Shown here: piece after piece, positions 1 to 10,570 of the stretch
How positions within the stretch are numbered: the stretch's first letter is position 1
Layout of the letters: every line of letters begins with the position of its first letter
Source of the DNA: Oxytricha trifallax
Taxonomy: Eukaryota > Ciliophora > Spirotrichea > Sporadotrichida > Oxytrichidae
Length of the DNA stretch: 64,000 nt
Reading direction: 5' to 3'
Assembly: GCA_000711775.1 (NCBI GenBank)
Contig: ARYC01000756.1
Span: forward strand, 62,001-126,000
Notes under the pieces: generated by a model
The model's input: only the letters and a program-made list of their open reading frames with translations
What the model was told of the DNA's origin: nothing
Databases searched by the model: none
Made by a program: the position numbers and the translations under genes

Positions 1-442
1 ATATTTAATTTTTAATTTGAAATTATAAAACTGCCTCTATAACTGAGAGCTTCTATGAGAGCTTTGCAAGCCTACAAGTCTCAAGGGAAGTTTTTAGAGT
101 ATTAGCGAAGAAAAATGAGCACTAAGAGAGGAACCAGCTCTAAATATGGGTGAGAAAGTAACCATTTTTACGATCAATAATAAGTTGATTATAGCACGTA
201 TCAATTTAGGAGGTGCTCCTAATTAAGTAAGTACCAATTTAAATTTAAAAATATGGAACTATTACAGAAGAAATTGATAACAATCTCTCAAGTTTGAAAC
301 CAGTTCTCAAAACTTTCTGCATATCCTTCTTATAGGTTGACCTCCTATAGGATGCCCATATTTAATAGTAAGCTTTACAGAGGTAAATAATTGAAATCAA
401 TAAACTTAAATTTGAATATCATTTCTTAGATCTGTAAACAAG
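1..442. other. Intergenic spacer inside TBE copy 1
   Basis: No gene seen. Short stretches near 330-370 (around CCTATAGGATGCCCATAT) match the reverse complement of 61240-61280 in copy 2, so this is the spacer between the 22-kDa-type gene and the next gene of the element. Confidence 0.6.
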
Positions 443-828
443 ATGGAGTCAATGAATGATGCAATGAAAAGAGTATAAGCACAAGAATTAATTCAAAGAT
501 TTAGAAGCAAGGAGGATTTGCATCGCTACCTAGTGCAGCAAGGTAATGAACTCATGGTAGCTAATCTTTATTCTGTAGTTGGTTTGTTCCTGCCAACGAT
601 TAAAGGTATTAAAATTTCATTTCTAAGAGCGATACTCTGCGAAGAAAAGAAAGCATTGAAAACTTAAGATGTGAAGTTTGCAGAGATTCCAAACTATCCA
701 GAAATCTCAGTGACTAACTTATATGATGATGCTATGAACGACCCAGAGGTTTCGCAGTACCTGCCTATTAATAAGCAGTTGTCAAATAAACTATCTGAAA
801 GAAACTATTTCTTTGGCATACTTGCAAT

Positions 829-1103
829 GGCTATTGACGTCAGCGCTTGCTACCTGACGTCACCATTCGATACCTGACGTCACCATTCGATACATGACAT
901 CACAGCTCTCACATGATGTCAGGACATACCACGTGACGTCAGGACATACCATGTGACGTCAGGACATACTACGTGACGTAAGGAAAAACGACATGACGTC
1001 AGAGCTCGGTAATTGATGATAATAAATAGTATTTATTATCATCAATTAATTTATCAGCAAATTCTATAATCTCTGTTGAATTTTAGTTCTAGCGTTTAAT
1101 TTG
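829..1103. repeat. Left inverted repeat with nine 20-bp-spaced TGACGTCA-type sites
   Basis: Sites start at 835, 855, 875, 895, 914, 934, 954, 974 and 994. Six are perfect TGACGTCA palindromes and three differ by one base. The bases between sites change orientation about half way along. The inner part of the repeat (TAATTGATGATAATAAATAG and beyond) is A+T-rich and also mirrored at the right end. The regular array looks like a set of binding sites; the binding protein is unknown. Confidence 0.85.
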
Positions 1104-2008
1104 AATTTTTCCTTTATCACAACATATTAAGAAACGGTCTTTGATCTATGTTTTTTAAGTAATAATTTTTCAATTCCAATTATATTTAATGTTTTGCTGC
1201 AAATAATTATAAAATATTTCCTGTATTAATTTTTTGGAATTCTTTGTATTAATTTACTATAAATTGTTATTTTATTCAAATATTTAATCTGATTTTTAAG
1301 GCAATCATCATGAGATTAAATGATATCAAATAGTAGTATAGGACTGTATTTCGATTTACTAAAATGAAAATAGTACTTAAAATAATAATTCATACAATTT
1401 CAAATAAAAAATCTTGTAATTTTAAATTTCAAAAATTAAGGGTTCGAATCTTAGATTGGAAAGCAATTCAATTATTAAAAAAAAAAACTATATAACTGTT
1501 TACAAGCTATTATATGTTTATTAAATCTAGAAAATAAAAAAAATAAAATTTTCAAATAATTAATCGATCGAGTTTAAAATACAAAACCCCAAAATCTTTA
1601 ATAAACTGATTTTGATAAGTTGGTAATATTATAAATTACATACAGTTTTATAAACTAATTTAAAAGTAGTCCTTTAATAAAGTTCATCCCTCCCCACTTA
1701 TTAACTGAATTGAAAATATCCATTATGATTTAAGTAAATATTTATATAAAAATTATAAAATTATTAAGGAGACAAAAATTTTGATATTTTAATTTTAGTA
1801 ATAACACTTTTAAATTTATTGAAAAATTGACTAAGTATAAAATTCTTTTAAATTCTTTTTAGATTATATTTAACAAAAGTTAGTTGTTTTTCAATTACTC
1901 TTAAGTATATTCCTAAAATATTTGTTCAAACAAAAATGATTAACTTTATATCATATTTCTAATATTCAAAGAAAAACTGTAGATGTATATTTTATGTATA
2001 CAACTTTT

Positions 2009-2432
2009 GGGGGGGGGGAAGTTTCCTGCCCCCAACATTAAATTTTATGTTTTTTGAAATAATTTTAATAGAAACAATAAATTTCAATTTCAATTACCAT
2101 AATCATGAACTATACAGCATTTATTATTATATAATTTTCAAGGTAAATAATTATTATTTATCAAATTATATATTATTTACAAGGCTAAAATAAGTGTTTT
2201 TTATTAATAATTAATGTAATTTTCATTAAATTTTAAATTCATTATCAAGGTAGAAATGATATTTGAAGCTAAAATTATAAAAAACTACATCATTATTGAT
2301 GATAAAGATTCTTTTGAAAATTTTAAAAATTACATATTTTATGTATGGGGCAGGAAACTACCTTTTTGGGGGCAGGAAACTTCCCCCTTAGGGTGCATAT
2401 AAAATTTTGGGGCAGGAAACTTCCCCCCCCCC
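2009..2432. mobile_element. MITE with GGGGGGAAGTTTCCTGCCCC ends, copy 1
   Basis: The left end is a G-run followed by AAGTTTCCTGCCCCC and the right end is its mirror, GGCAGGAAACTTCC followed by a C-run. The interior matches a second copy at 54972-55413 over nearly its whole length. It lies inside the 829-2926 element, which lies inside a TBE, giving three levels of nesting. No coding capacity. The flanking target duplication is not exact here, unlike copy 2. Confidence 0.85.
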
Positions 2433-2651
2433 AACCTTTAATTTAAAATAAAAATAATTTTTTCAATCGATAAAAATCTCATATTATTAGAAATACTTTT
2501 GCTATTATGAATATTTAAAAAAGAAAATTAACTAATGCTTTATTAAATTAAGTAGAATATTATAAACTAAAGTCTAATAAGGTTCTATATATATATATAC
2601 CAAAAAATTATACCTAAAAGTATTAATTAATTTCAAAGTTTAAAATTAATA

Positions 2652-2926
2652 ACAAATTAAACGCTAGAACAAAAATTCAACAGATATTATAGAATTTGCT
2701 CATAGATTAATTGATGATAATAAATACTATTTATTATCATCAATTACCGAGCCTTGATGTCTTGTACCGAGCCCAGACGTAACTAGCAAGCTCTGACGTC
2801 ATGTCGTTTTTCCTGACGTCACGTAGTATGTCCTGACGTCACGTGGTACATCCTGACGTCATATGAGAGCTGTGACGTCATGTATCGAATGGTGACTTCA
2901 GGTAGCAAGCGCTGATGTCAACACCC
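2652..2926. repeat. Right inverted repeat with 20-bp-spaced TGACGTCA-type sites
   Basis: Mirror image of 829-1103. Sites are visible at 2794, 2814, 2834, 2854, 2873, 2893 and 2913, some with one substitution, with two further degenerate sites before 2794. Confidence 0.8.
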
Positions 2927-3339
2927 CTTGCAATAATTAAAGATGATTACTTGAAAGAAATAATTAAAGAATCTAATAAGAAAAGGTACAGGATCTCTTC
3001 AGAAGATAAGGACAAACTAGGGATCAATATAAGTGAGAGCTCGCGATCAGAAAAGCATATATTTCAAGTAAAATTGTAGCTTAACTCTTTAGAAAAATAT
3101 GGTATTGGCATCTTCTTGATGAAGGAATAGAGCAAGCTTCACAGAGAGCGAAAGTTGCAGACAAAGTACGAAATTAGCAAGATACTTTATTCAAATATTT
3201 AGCCTCTAGAGTCAATGAATATAGATGCTGGAGCTGGCAGCAAGAGAAAAAACCTAGGCCGAAGCAAGCCTTAAGAGGAAGATAAGAAAGAGAAGCCAGC
3301 TCCCTCTAAAAAATTTTATATGTGACTTACATATTTATT

Positions 3340-4400
3340 AACTAAACTACAAAATTTATTTATATACTTTCACTCTCCCTTCCTTAGCACACTTTTAAGC
3401 CAACTAATTTTCTACTCTCTTCACTGAAATTTTAATAAAGTCTACTGTATCGATAGGTAGGTCATGAATCAAGTGGTATAGCAGCAGTTTCTTGTAATGA
3501 CCTTTTAATATTCCCCAGTAGAACTCAATTCCATTAAACTATGGACTGTAAGGTACGTTGAACACTGGCGTTATTCTAAGTTGTTCATAACTCTTCCTTG
3601 TTTCTTTAGTCTTATGAACAGAAAGATTATCAACGAATAGTATAATCTCTTATTCAGGGTACTTCTCTCTCTGCTCCTCTAAGAACTTAATATATTGCTC
3701 TGTCTTAGTTGAGCGAGGATGAATAACATAAGTTTCCAAACAAACATCCTCGCTAATACCTCCAAGAATTGCCATTTTTTATATCTTGGCTTTTTAGTCA
3801 TATACTTCTTTATTACTATGCCTCTTATACCAAGACTTCTAGATGAAAGTGTTGAATGTAAACACAGCCTCGTCAGCATGTACAAACTTAATATTATTCT
3901 ATTGAGATCTTTGAATTTAATTATAAATAAAATTTATGCTATTCTTGTAAAATGGCAGAGTGAAAACAAACACTCTCTTGAGACGATTCACACCTTTGTA
4001 AGAGATACCATTTCGTTTATAAATGTTTGCAACAGACTATGGAGAGATCTTCAACTCAGGGAACTGGCGGTGAAACATAATAGCTCGTTGGTCAAGAGAA
4101 GTGAGCCCAATACTTCAAAGTTCTCTCATTAATAAGATAATCAATATGCTTCAATAGAAACTTTGAATTCCTCTTAGGCTAAGAATTCAGCTATTATTGC
4201 TTTAATTATACAGCTTTCAAGCAGTGTGAGTAAACAATCAATGGGCTTCGCTTTAAGTTCAGTGCAATAGACTTATGGCTCAGTACTGGTTTGACTTATT
4301 CATTATCTATATTGTATCCATAACGTAGTTTAAACACTAAATCTATATACTCTTCATCATAAATAGACCCCAAAAGCTTGTTATTTTTGTCTCGAATTTA
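3340..4400 (-). pseudogene. TBE 42-kDa-type DDE transposase, copy 1
   Basis: Tc1/mariner-like (IS630-related) transposase that would cut and join the element's ends. The order of parts is an N-terminal region (GSIYDEEYIDLVFK), a helix-turn-helix region (KYWAHFS, then PQSVANIYKRNG), then the catalytic domain with first Asp in VHADEAVFTFNTF, second Asp in LFVDNLSVHKTKE, and Glu in QFNGIEFYW. About 365 residues, the usual size for this family. After one frame break just past KYWAHFS the frame runs without TGA to the C-terminal part (GRVKVYKQIL), so it is close to whole. No ATG was found at the 5' end; the first recognisable residues lie near 4400. It reads inward from the C4A4 end and converges on the 22-kDa-type gene. 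Confidence 0.88.
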
Positions 4401-4431
4401 ATTAATAACCCCAACCCCTAACAAATTCCCT

Positions 4432-4478
4432 ACAAATCAAAGCACTTATAAACCTCATTAAGGGGTTTTGTGGTTTTG
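4432..4478. repeat. TBE copy 1 right terminus (C4A4-type)
   Basis: GGGGTTTTGTGGTTTTG at 4462-4478 is the 17-bp telomere-like terminus with one substitution. The inner 30 bp at 4432-4461 match 59215-59244 in reverse complement with few differences. The ATT after 4478 is a candidate target-site copy. Confidence 0.85.
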
Positions 4479-6205
4479 ATTAGTTTAATCGAATATTGTT
4501 TTTTCATAGTACACTTCCTCTTTATAATGCAATAGTAAAAATTAAAAAATTTAAATGAAAAAATTTCAATGAATGCAGGAGGGGAAAGTTTGAATAAATT
4601 ACAATTCTATGAAAGATATCAGCCATCATGACTCCTTTATTTTGCAGCTTTGCAATTTTATTACGGATGCTGATGTTAAATTTACTAGTAAATGGTGCAA
4701 GTATATGTATACGATACTTTACTCTAATTCTCTTTTAGCTTTTGGGTACCTACTTCTATTCATAGTAAGCTATTCATTGTATCAGTATGAATGTCAAAAG
4801 ACGATTCATTTTTGTATAACATCCCAAAATGGGAATATGTATTTGGTATCCGCTTAATCATAATTAGTAAATATTATATATTATCATGGTCTGATTCATT
4901 AAAAAATAAAAATTAATTAAATTTACTGTAATAAAGTTTTATAATAAACCTTTTTAAGTATTTAATTTGAGTAAAATAGGTTTAATTATTTAATTATATT
5001 GAAACAAAATAGACTTAGCTTTTAGCTTGCATTTGAAAATACTTTAACAGCTCTTAACTAAGTCATAATTTATACATTTTAAATATAATTATTTAATGAA
5101 ATATAATTGAAAATACATATGGATTATAATGTAAAATGCAATTTATATTTTCAGTTAAAAGTATCAACTAAAATTATAAATTGATAGATTTAAATAGATG
5201 CATTTAAAATTTTGAGCTATTAGAGCTAATGATTATCAATAGGAGAATCTGAAGAATCATTTGTAACACTAACTAATTGAGTCTGTAATTCATCTGTGTC
5301 AAAGTACTTATCATTTTTTATTTTTATGTCATAATATGTTCTACAAAATTATTTTAATTTAAGAATATAAATTAACAGTTATTTTATTTTATCAAACCAA
5401 TTTCTAATTAAATCAAAATTCAAAGAAAGTTCTTGAGCTCTGGTAACTCAGTCAGTTCAGATTAGTATGACTCGCCTCGCTTCAAGCTACTGTATGGTAA
5501 GATTCATTAAATTGCTGCTGTTTAAATAAATGAAGCCAATAAAGAACTGATTGGTGCTTGTCTATATTGAATTTAAGATATTGCTGTTGTTTTAAACACT
5601 TCTCAAATACTACTTTAATAAGGTAATAGTTATATAAATATATAAGCTCATTCCTACCATAAATCTTAAAAGATTTAAATTTAACAAGTAATGATCATAG
5701 ATTGAAGTAGTGCTACTCCAAACAAGGATAATCCCATAAATGCTTTAAGGCCAGTCGCTTAAAGCTAATAAAATTCAAGCAAGGAAGTTTAATTAACTGC
5801 GACAATGTGCTTTATGCTTGTTGAATGCATACATTTAGAGATATTTGTGTTGAATCAAACACACACAAATGAATTAAATTTAATATATATTAAAATCTAA
5901 TCATTTGTTTTCCAGTACACCAAGTATTTTGCTGAAAATAACTGTGTTTAACGGAAAATGAATGCAACTCATATACATGTTGCAACTGGCTGAGCTAATA
6001 AAAATAGTAGTGAGAGACAAATTTTGTATATTGTGAGTGATCACATATTAAACAATATACTCCTATTTAACACATTATGCAAATAATCACATTTTAAAGT
6101 GTAAATAATGCCTTCATATTTATATATAATATTAACATGGTTATATACAATGTCTTACTTTAAGAATCAGTGGTATTACCAAATACAAAATTTGTGGTTA
6201 ATGAT
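4479..6205. other. A+T-rich spacer
   Basis: No supported gene. An open run at 4609-4857 encodes 82 residues with a hydrophobic stretch, but nothing supports expression and no related copy is present in the window. The rest is A+T-rich with no repeat structure that I can recognise. Confidence 0.5.
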
Positions 6206-7245
6206 ATTAATCTAGTATAATCAAAATGGGGAAACAGTTAAAAACTAATCAAAAAAGAGTTCAAATATAAATATGATCTTAACTAATTATATCTACTTAA
6301 ATCAAACTGTAGCTTTTTTGAAAAAAGATTAAGTGCTTATTTATTTTATTTTTAATTAATTAATTAACTATGTGAAATGGAATTTTTGTTTTTTTCAACT
6401 TTTCTGATTCGTTTGTATTTTAGGCATGTTTTGTAAGTTAGGCATTTGTATTCATTGTTGCAACTTTTCTTGTGTTTTTTTTGTAAAAAAATTTTAGATA
6501 TCTTCAGGATATCTTCCTCGAGCTATCTTCAGGATATCTTCCTAAGAAAAAATAAAAAAAATAAATTTTACAGTACTAATAGCAGTAGCAGCAACAACAA
6601 CAACAATAACAGCAGAAATAATAACAATAGAAATAAAATCACCAATATATTGAGCTGGGATTTTTCCCAAAAAATCCAATTTTATTAAACTTCTCATTTT
6701 TGAGCTTTAGATGAAGATGAAGAAAATAGTGATGATGACTAAATACAATAATAATCTGTGATTTCTAAATTTTTGAAATTCTATAGAATTTCAGTAGCTC
6801 AATAATTATTGGTGATTTTATTACTATTGTTATTAATTCACTACTTGTATTGTTGTTACTGCTACTGCTATTAGTACTGTAAAATTTATTTTTTTTATTT
6901 TTTCTTAGGAAGATATCCTGAAGATAGCTCGAGGAAGATATCCTGAAGATATCTAAAATCTTTCGACAAAAAAAACACAAGAAAAGTTGCAACAATGAAT
7001 ACAAATGCCTAACTTACAAAAAATGCCCTAAAATACAAACGAATCAGAAAAGTTGAAAAAAACAAAAATTCCATTTCACATAGTTAACTAATTAATTAAA
7101 AATAAAATAAATAACCACTTAATCTTTTTTCAAAAAAGCTACAGTTTGATTTAAGTAGATATAATTAGTTAAGATCATATTTATATTTGAACTCTTTTTT
7201 GATTAGTTTTTAACTGTTTCCCCATTTTGATTATACTAGATTAAT
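6206..7245. repeat. 1.04-kb palindrome (fold-back element)
   Basis: Two arms of about 450 bp (6206 to about 6655, and about 6797 to 7245) are reverse complements with few differences. The outer ends are ATTAATCTAGTATAATC and its mirror. The centre of roughly 140 bp is not mirrored. The arms contain a repeated GATATCTTCC motif and a CAA/CAG-like simple repeat. Both arms can be translated into the same short peptide, but this follows from the symmetry and low complexity. It may be a fold-back transposon; no target duplication could be fixed. Confidence 0.85.
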
Positions 7246-8539
7246 AGTAGGATTAATTATTCTATCGACGACGGACAAGAATCAAACATAACACAGTTAT
7301 AATCACGGTAATGTCCCCAAATAACTACAGCTAATTTGATATTTGATGGTAATTCAAAGAAAATAGTTCGTGATATCATTGAAATAATTGTTTTATTCCG
7401 CAACATTATTATGATTCATATGTAAGCAGTTCTAGTGACTAGATGTGATATGCACTATTTTTCAATGTTTAATTCCACTTAAACATAATTAACAAATTTA
7501 ATGTACTTAAAGTTATAAAAAATATTTGAATTAAAATTATGAATTTAATATTTAAATAATGTGGTATTTAATTAACTTTGACTTGCATTAGACTGTGAAT
7601 GTTTTTTTTTATGGTAGAATAAAAATTATTTGTCAAATAAAGCACTAATTTATAGTCTATTTAAATACTCAAATCATCTGAAGTGTCAATAATGAGTTCA
7701 ATTGCATATCTAATGAACTAATTTAAGATAAATTTCATAATTTGCTAAGAAATATTTCATTAAAAATTAGCAAAAGGACAATTTAATAAAGTATATGGAG
7801 TTAAATAATTTGATTTATAGCAACAAGATCCTACTGAATACCTTATGAATTTATAATACATTTTTTTCATAATAATCAGGCGCAAATTAAGACTAAAATT
7901 CAGCGAAATAAACTAGTAAAATGTTTAAATTATTATAATATAAATGTACATAAATAGTGGTTGAATGAAAAGAAATAGTAATTGAGAAAATTGATTATTA
8001 TAAATATCAAGGCTCTTAATATTAAAGTAAATTAAATGTTAGTTTAAAACTTCTATAGTTATTTATAATTACACTCTAGTATTTTATATTCTAACAGGGT
8101 AGTTAGACTTCCAAAATATATTATGTTTTGGCAGATTGTGATCTTTGGAACATAACTTTTATGCTCATCTCATTCAAAAATGGGTGTAGATTATCTTGGT
8201 TTTGAATTGTTAATTCAAATGTTGTCGAAATTAATCTAAATTTAACTAAGTTTCTTCGTTGAAAAACATCTAGTACATCAACTAAAATCTAGGGATTTTT
8301 ACACAAAAAATTCTTGATTTTCTCATAGCAGCTTATGAACTCCTGTAAATAATATATAGCCACTTTTTATCTTGAAGTTAAAAGTTTTAATTCGTAATAT
8401 TATTATATTGCAAGAGAAGTATTGAAGCATTCTCAAATTTAGAGATTAATCACGACATTCATCATTTGAATGAACAGAAAGTAACCTAACCTATCGCATT
8501 CTTTATTCGCTTTGTAAATTTGCTCATCTTGGAGTTGTT
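7246..8539. other. A+T-rich spacer
   Basis: No gene or repeat recognised. It ends at a C4A4 motif that marks the start of the next element. Confidence 0.5.
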
Positions 8540-8554
8540 AAACCCCAAAACCCC
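8540..8554. repeat. C4A4 terminal motif (AAACCCCAAAACCCC)
   Basis: Telomere-like motif with the As on the outer side, the same layout as the TBE ends. The adjoining coiled-coil gene stops 85 bp inside it. Only one and a half telomere units are present, so this is a transposon end and not a chromosome end. Confidence 0.7.
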
Positions 8555-8638
8555 ATCATAATCTCATCAGCAAAGTAAGGTGAGTTATAGTGTAAAAAAA
8601 TATTAGAAAAGTCAATGATTCCAACTTATTATAAAGTA

Positions 8639-9592
8639 TCAGTCATCTACTTGATCTTCAATAAGAATAAGCTGCTTAATGTCTTAATCGTCCAGGTACC
8701 TTTTATTCCCAGTTCTTATAAATTTAATCTTAGGATCGTGCTAGTTGTATTTCATTATTGTCTCTTGAATGCTAATGTTATAATTATGCATACTTGAGCT
8801 AGTAGTATGTTGTTATTGCTGATATGGCTTGATTATGGGCTGTGATTACTGCTACTAGACAGGAATAATTTATTCAACTTTTTACTTAATCTGCTGCCTT
8901 TCGATATTTGTGACTCGAGCGTTTATCATTTTAATATTGCCATGGATTAAGTTCATGTTTTTTGCAATATTTTCTTTGCATTCCTCTATTGTTTCATTAA
9001 AAGTATCAACTCCACACTTCAGCTTCTTTTAAATATCGTCAATTATTTTAACTAAGGCATTTGCTTGTTCATTCAATTAATTGATTCTAGCTTAATGCTA
9101 TTCTTCCTTTTTGTCAAATCTTGAAGTTTACTTATGTATAATTTTTTGAAGCTCGACGATCTAGTCATTGATTCTTCTTACATTTCTCGCTAATTAGACC
9201 TGAGTTGCAACTCCTAGAGTCGGAGCTACCTTTTTTATATCTTCAACTAATATTTAGAATGTCTGTTGTAACTCCTCTCGCCCGTCAACAACTAATCTTG
9301 AAACTTTCTCAATGTCAAAATCTTTGATCTAGGATTCCAATTTGTTCACTTTGATAAGGGCTTCATTAATTTTGTCTGTTAATTTTTAATATAGAGGAGT
9401 TTGCAGCATATCTGCCACCTATTTCAATAGTCGTTCATTTATTTCTTCCCAAGATTTAGATGTAAGATCGCCAATTTTTTTCTCAATTAGGTCTTCTATC
9501 TGATTAAGTTCCGGAAAAGTTGTATCACTTTGTATTTGAGAGAATTAAGATTCTGTGCCTTTTAAGGTAGACTGCAAGGATTATAAGTCCAT
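8639..9592 (-). CDS. Element-encoded coiled-coil protein, main part
   Basis: One unbroken frame of 318 codons from ATG (MDLQSLQSTLKG) to TGA when TAA/TAG are Gln. The first 230 or so residues are rich in E, K, L, I and Q with heptad-like spacing (LVEDIKKVAPTLGVATQ, then RINDQIVELQKII and IDDIQKKLKCGVDTFNE), indicating a long coiled coil. A Gln-rich linker follows, then a conserved tail (KIKFIRTGNKRYLDDQDIKQ). The same core (VDDIKKQAPSLGVASQ) and tail occur in the copy at 41592-43067, which supports it as a real gene. A basic N-terminal part lies at 10240-10570, separated by A+T-rich DNA. No enzyme motif is seen; a structural or DNA-bridging role is only a guess. Confidence 0.8.
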
Positions 9593-10239
9593 CCCAATAG
9601 TGTTGCTTCAGTTTTCATTCTTCGAAGGGGCTAATGAATTTTAGCTTTAGATATAGATATTGATAAAATACAAAAGAATTAGAAAATAAAAAGAGTATAA
9701 AATGAAATAACTGCCTTTATTTACATATCAATATACTAAATTAAATATACGAGTGACAAAAATGAATTAATTTAAGCTTATTTGCATAATATAAAAAGTA
9801 TCATATGCATTGTTTTTTATACCAAAGTAAATATCTTTTTCTATATATCTATTTTCTGAATCATTTATTATCCTACAGAGAAGATATATCAGTTGTAATT
9901 TACAGCATAATATTTATCTGCTGAATTTGTTGTAATATTATTTGCGAATTGCTGCTATCGGAGTTTATTCATCCTAATTTATTAAAAGGTTAATAATCTT
10001 AAATTTATTAGAATTTAAAATAGTCTTTTGCTCAAATTAGAGTATAGGTACTTAAATATTTTTAATAGTTATCACTAAATATGAAGTATTAATGGAGGAA
10101 GAGTTCATTTTCTAAAAATTGCTGAGTTGATATTTATTTGTTTAAATTATACATTTTAAATAGTTATTTTTTTTTAGAAAATAAAGTACGTTGATTTAAT
10201 AGTTCATACAATTTTTAATTTTTGAAGATTTATGATCGA
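9593..10239. other. A+T-rich segment separating two parts of the coiled-coil gene
   Basis: No coding. The related gene at 41592-43067 has no such gap, so this is probably an insertion or an internal eliminated sequence. It begins near 9660 with TGATAAAATACAAAAGAATT, a motif that recurs near 10808 and 57030. Confidence 0.5.
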
Positions 10240-10570
10240 TAATATCCTTACTCTGGTCCGCCTTGGCTGGTGTTGGCTTTAGATTTTTTGGCTGTATTTT
10301 TCTTCTTTTTGTTTGCTGGAGTAGCTGCCTTGCTATCAGCTTTTCTCGAATTCAGCGTTGAAACTAGCCAGCTCTTGCGTATATTTATAGTATCAGCTCC
10401 AAACTTCTTTTTAAGCTGTATTTTAACGTCCTTGTATCTCTACTTGCCAAGCATGCCTTGCTTCTTCATATGTTTTAATATCTTCTGCTTTGATTCTTTT
10501 TATATCTCAGATCCTCTAGCTACTCTACAATGAAAAAGTTTGCAGTATAACCAGAGTTATCATCATATTA
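10240..10570 (-). pseudogene. N-terminal part of the element coiled-coil protein
   Basis: Reads KQKILKHMKKQGMLGKQRYKD, then KIQLKKKFGADTINIRKSW and a Lys/Ala-rich tail. It aligns with KSKIFDYIKKQKILGAKSYKE and KLELQKNLDKNLLKF in the copy at 41.7 kb. The alternating pattern suggests a small helical, perhaps DNA-binding, domain. The start codon is not clear. It is cut off from the main part of the gene by the A+T-rich segment on its left. Confidence 0.65.

Larger units (their letters stand above)
829..2926. mobile_element. 2.1-kb DNA transposon with long inverted repeats and TGACGTCA arrays
   Basis: The element is bounded by an exact 8-bp direct repeat CTTGCAAT (821-828 and 2927-2934). Its ends are about 275-bp inverted repeats (829-1103 and 2652-2926) starting near GGCTATTGACGTCAGC. 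The outer part of each repeat carries TGACGTCA palindromes at 20-bp steps. The interior is A+T-rich with no recognisable gene and holds a MITE at 2009-2432. An 8-bp duplication fits hAT-like or similar superfamilies, but no transposase is present, so it is non-autonomous and its family is undetermined. Confidence 0.85.
443..3325 (+). pseudogene. TBE 22-kDa-type protein gene, split by a 2.1-kb insertion
   Basis: Two coding parts, 443-828 and 2935-3325, join cleanly if the insertion and one copy of its 8-bp target duplication are left out. The sum is 777 nt, giving a 258-residue protein read with TAA/TAG as Gln and ending at TGA. It starts MESMNDAMKRVQAQ and ends with a charged tail (NIDAGAGSKRKNLG, then E/K-rich). 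The middle holds the pattern SKEDLHRYL ... FLRAIL-EEKKALK ... YLP that recurs in the related genes near 12, 31, 40 and 61 kb. No catalytic motif is visible; the role in transposition is unknown. It converges on the transposase, with the two 3' ends nearly touching. Apart from the insertion the reading frame looks undamaged, so the insertion is probably recent. Confidence 0.85.
1..4478 (-). mobile_element. TBE-type transposon, copy 1 (right part; runs off the window start)
   Basis: The right end at 4462-4478 is a 17-bp telomere-like terminus (C4A4 on the inward strand, one mismatch), followed by ATT, the ANT target type known for hypotrich TBE elements. The first 30 bp inside the end match the end of copy 2 near 59.2 kb. 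Reading inward (leftward): transposase on the minus strand, then a convergent 22-kDa-type gene. The third gene seen in copy 2, MT-A70-like, would lie left of position 1. The element is itself interrupted by a 2.1-kb insertion at 829-2926. Assignment to TBE rests on the end structure, the DDE transposase and the gene order. Confidence 0.85.

Noticed and set aside
3719-4132. 137-residue plus-strand open frame
   Set aside because: It is antisense to the transposase catalytic domain.
4609-4857. 82-residue open frame with hydrophobic stretch
   Set aside because: It ends at TAA, which is Gln in this code, has no homologue in the window, and its length is within chance.
6446-7004. Two similar short proteins on opposite strands
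   Set aside because: They are the two arms of one palindrome and encode low-complexity Asn/Ser runs.
8540-8554. C4A4 motif as a true telomere or chromosome-end addition site
   Set aside because: Only one and a half repeats, internal, and associated with transposon genes at consistent positions.
8615-8797. 60-residue plus-strand open frame
   Set aside because: It is antisense to the clear C-terminal part of the coiled-coil gene.
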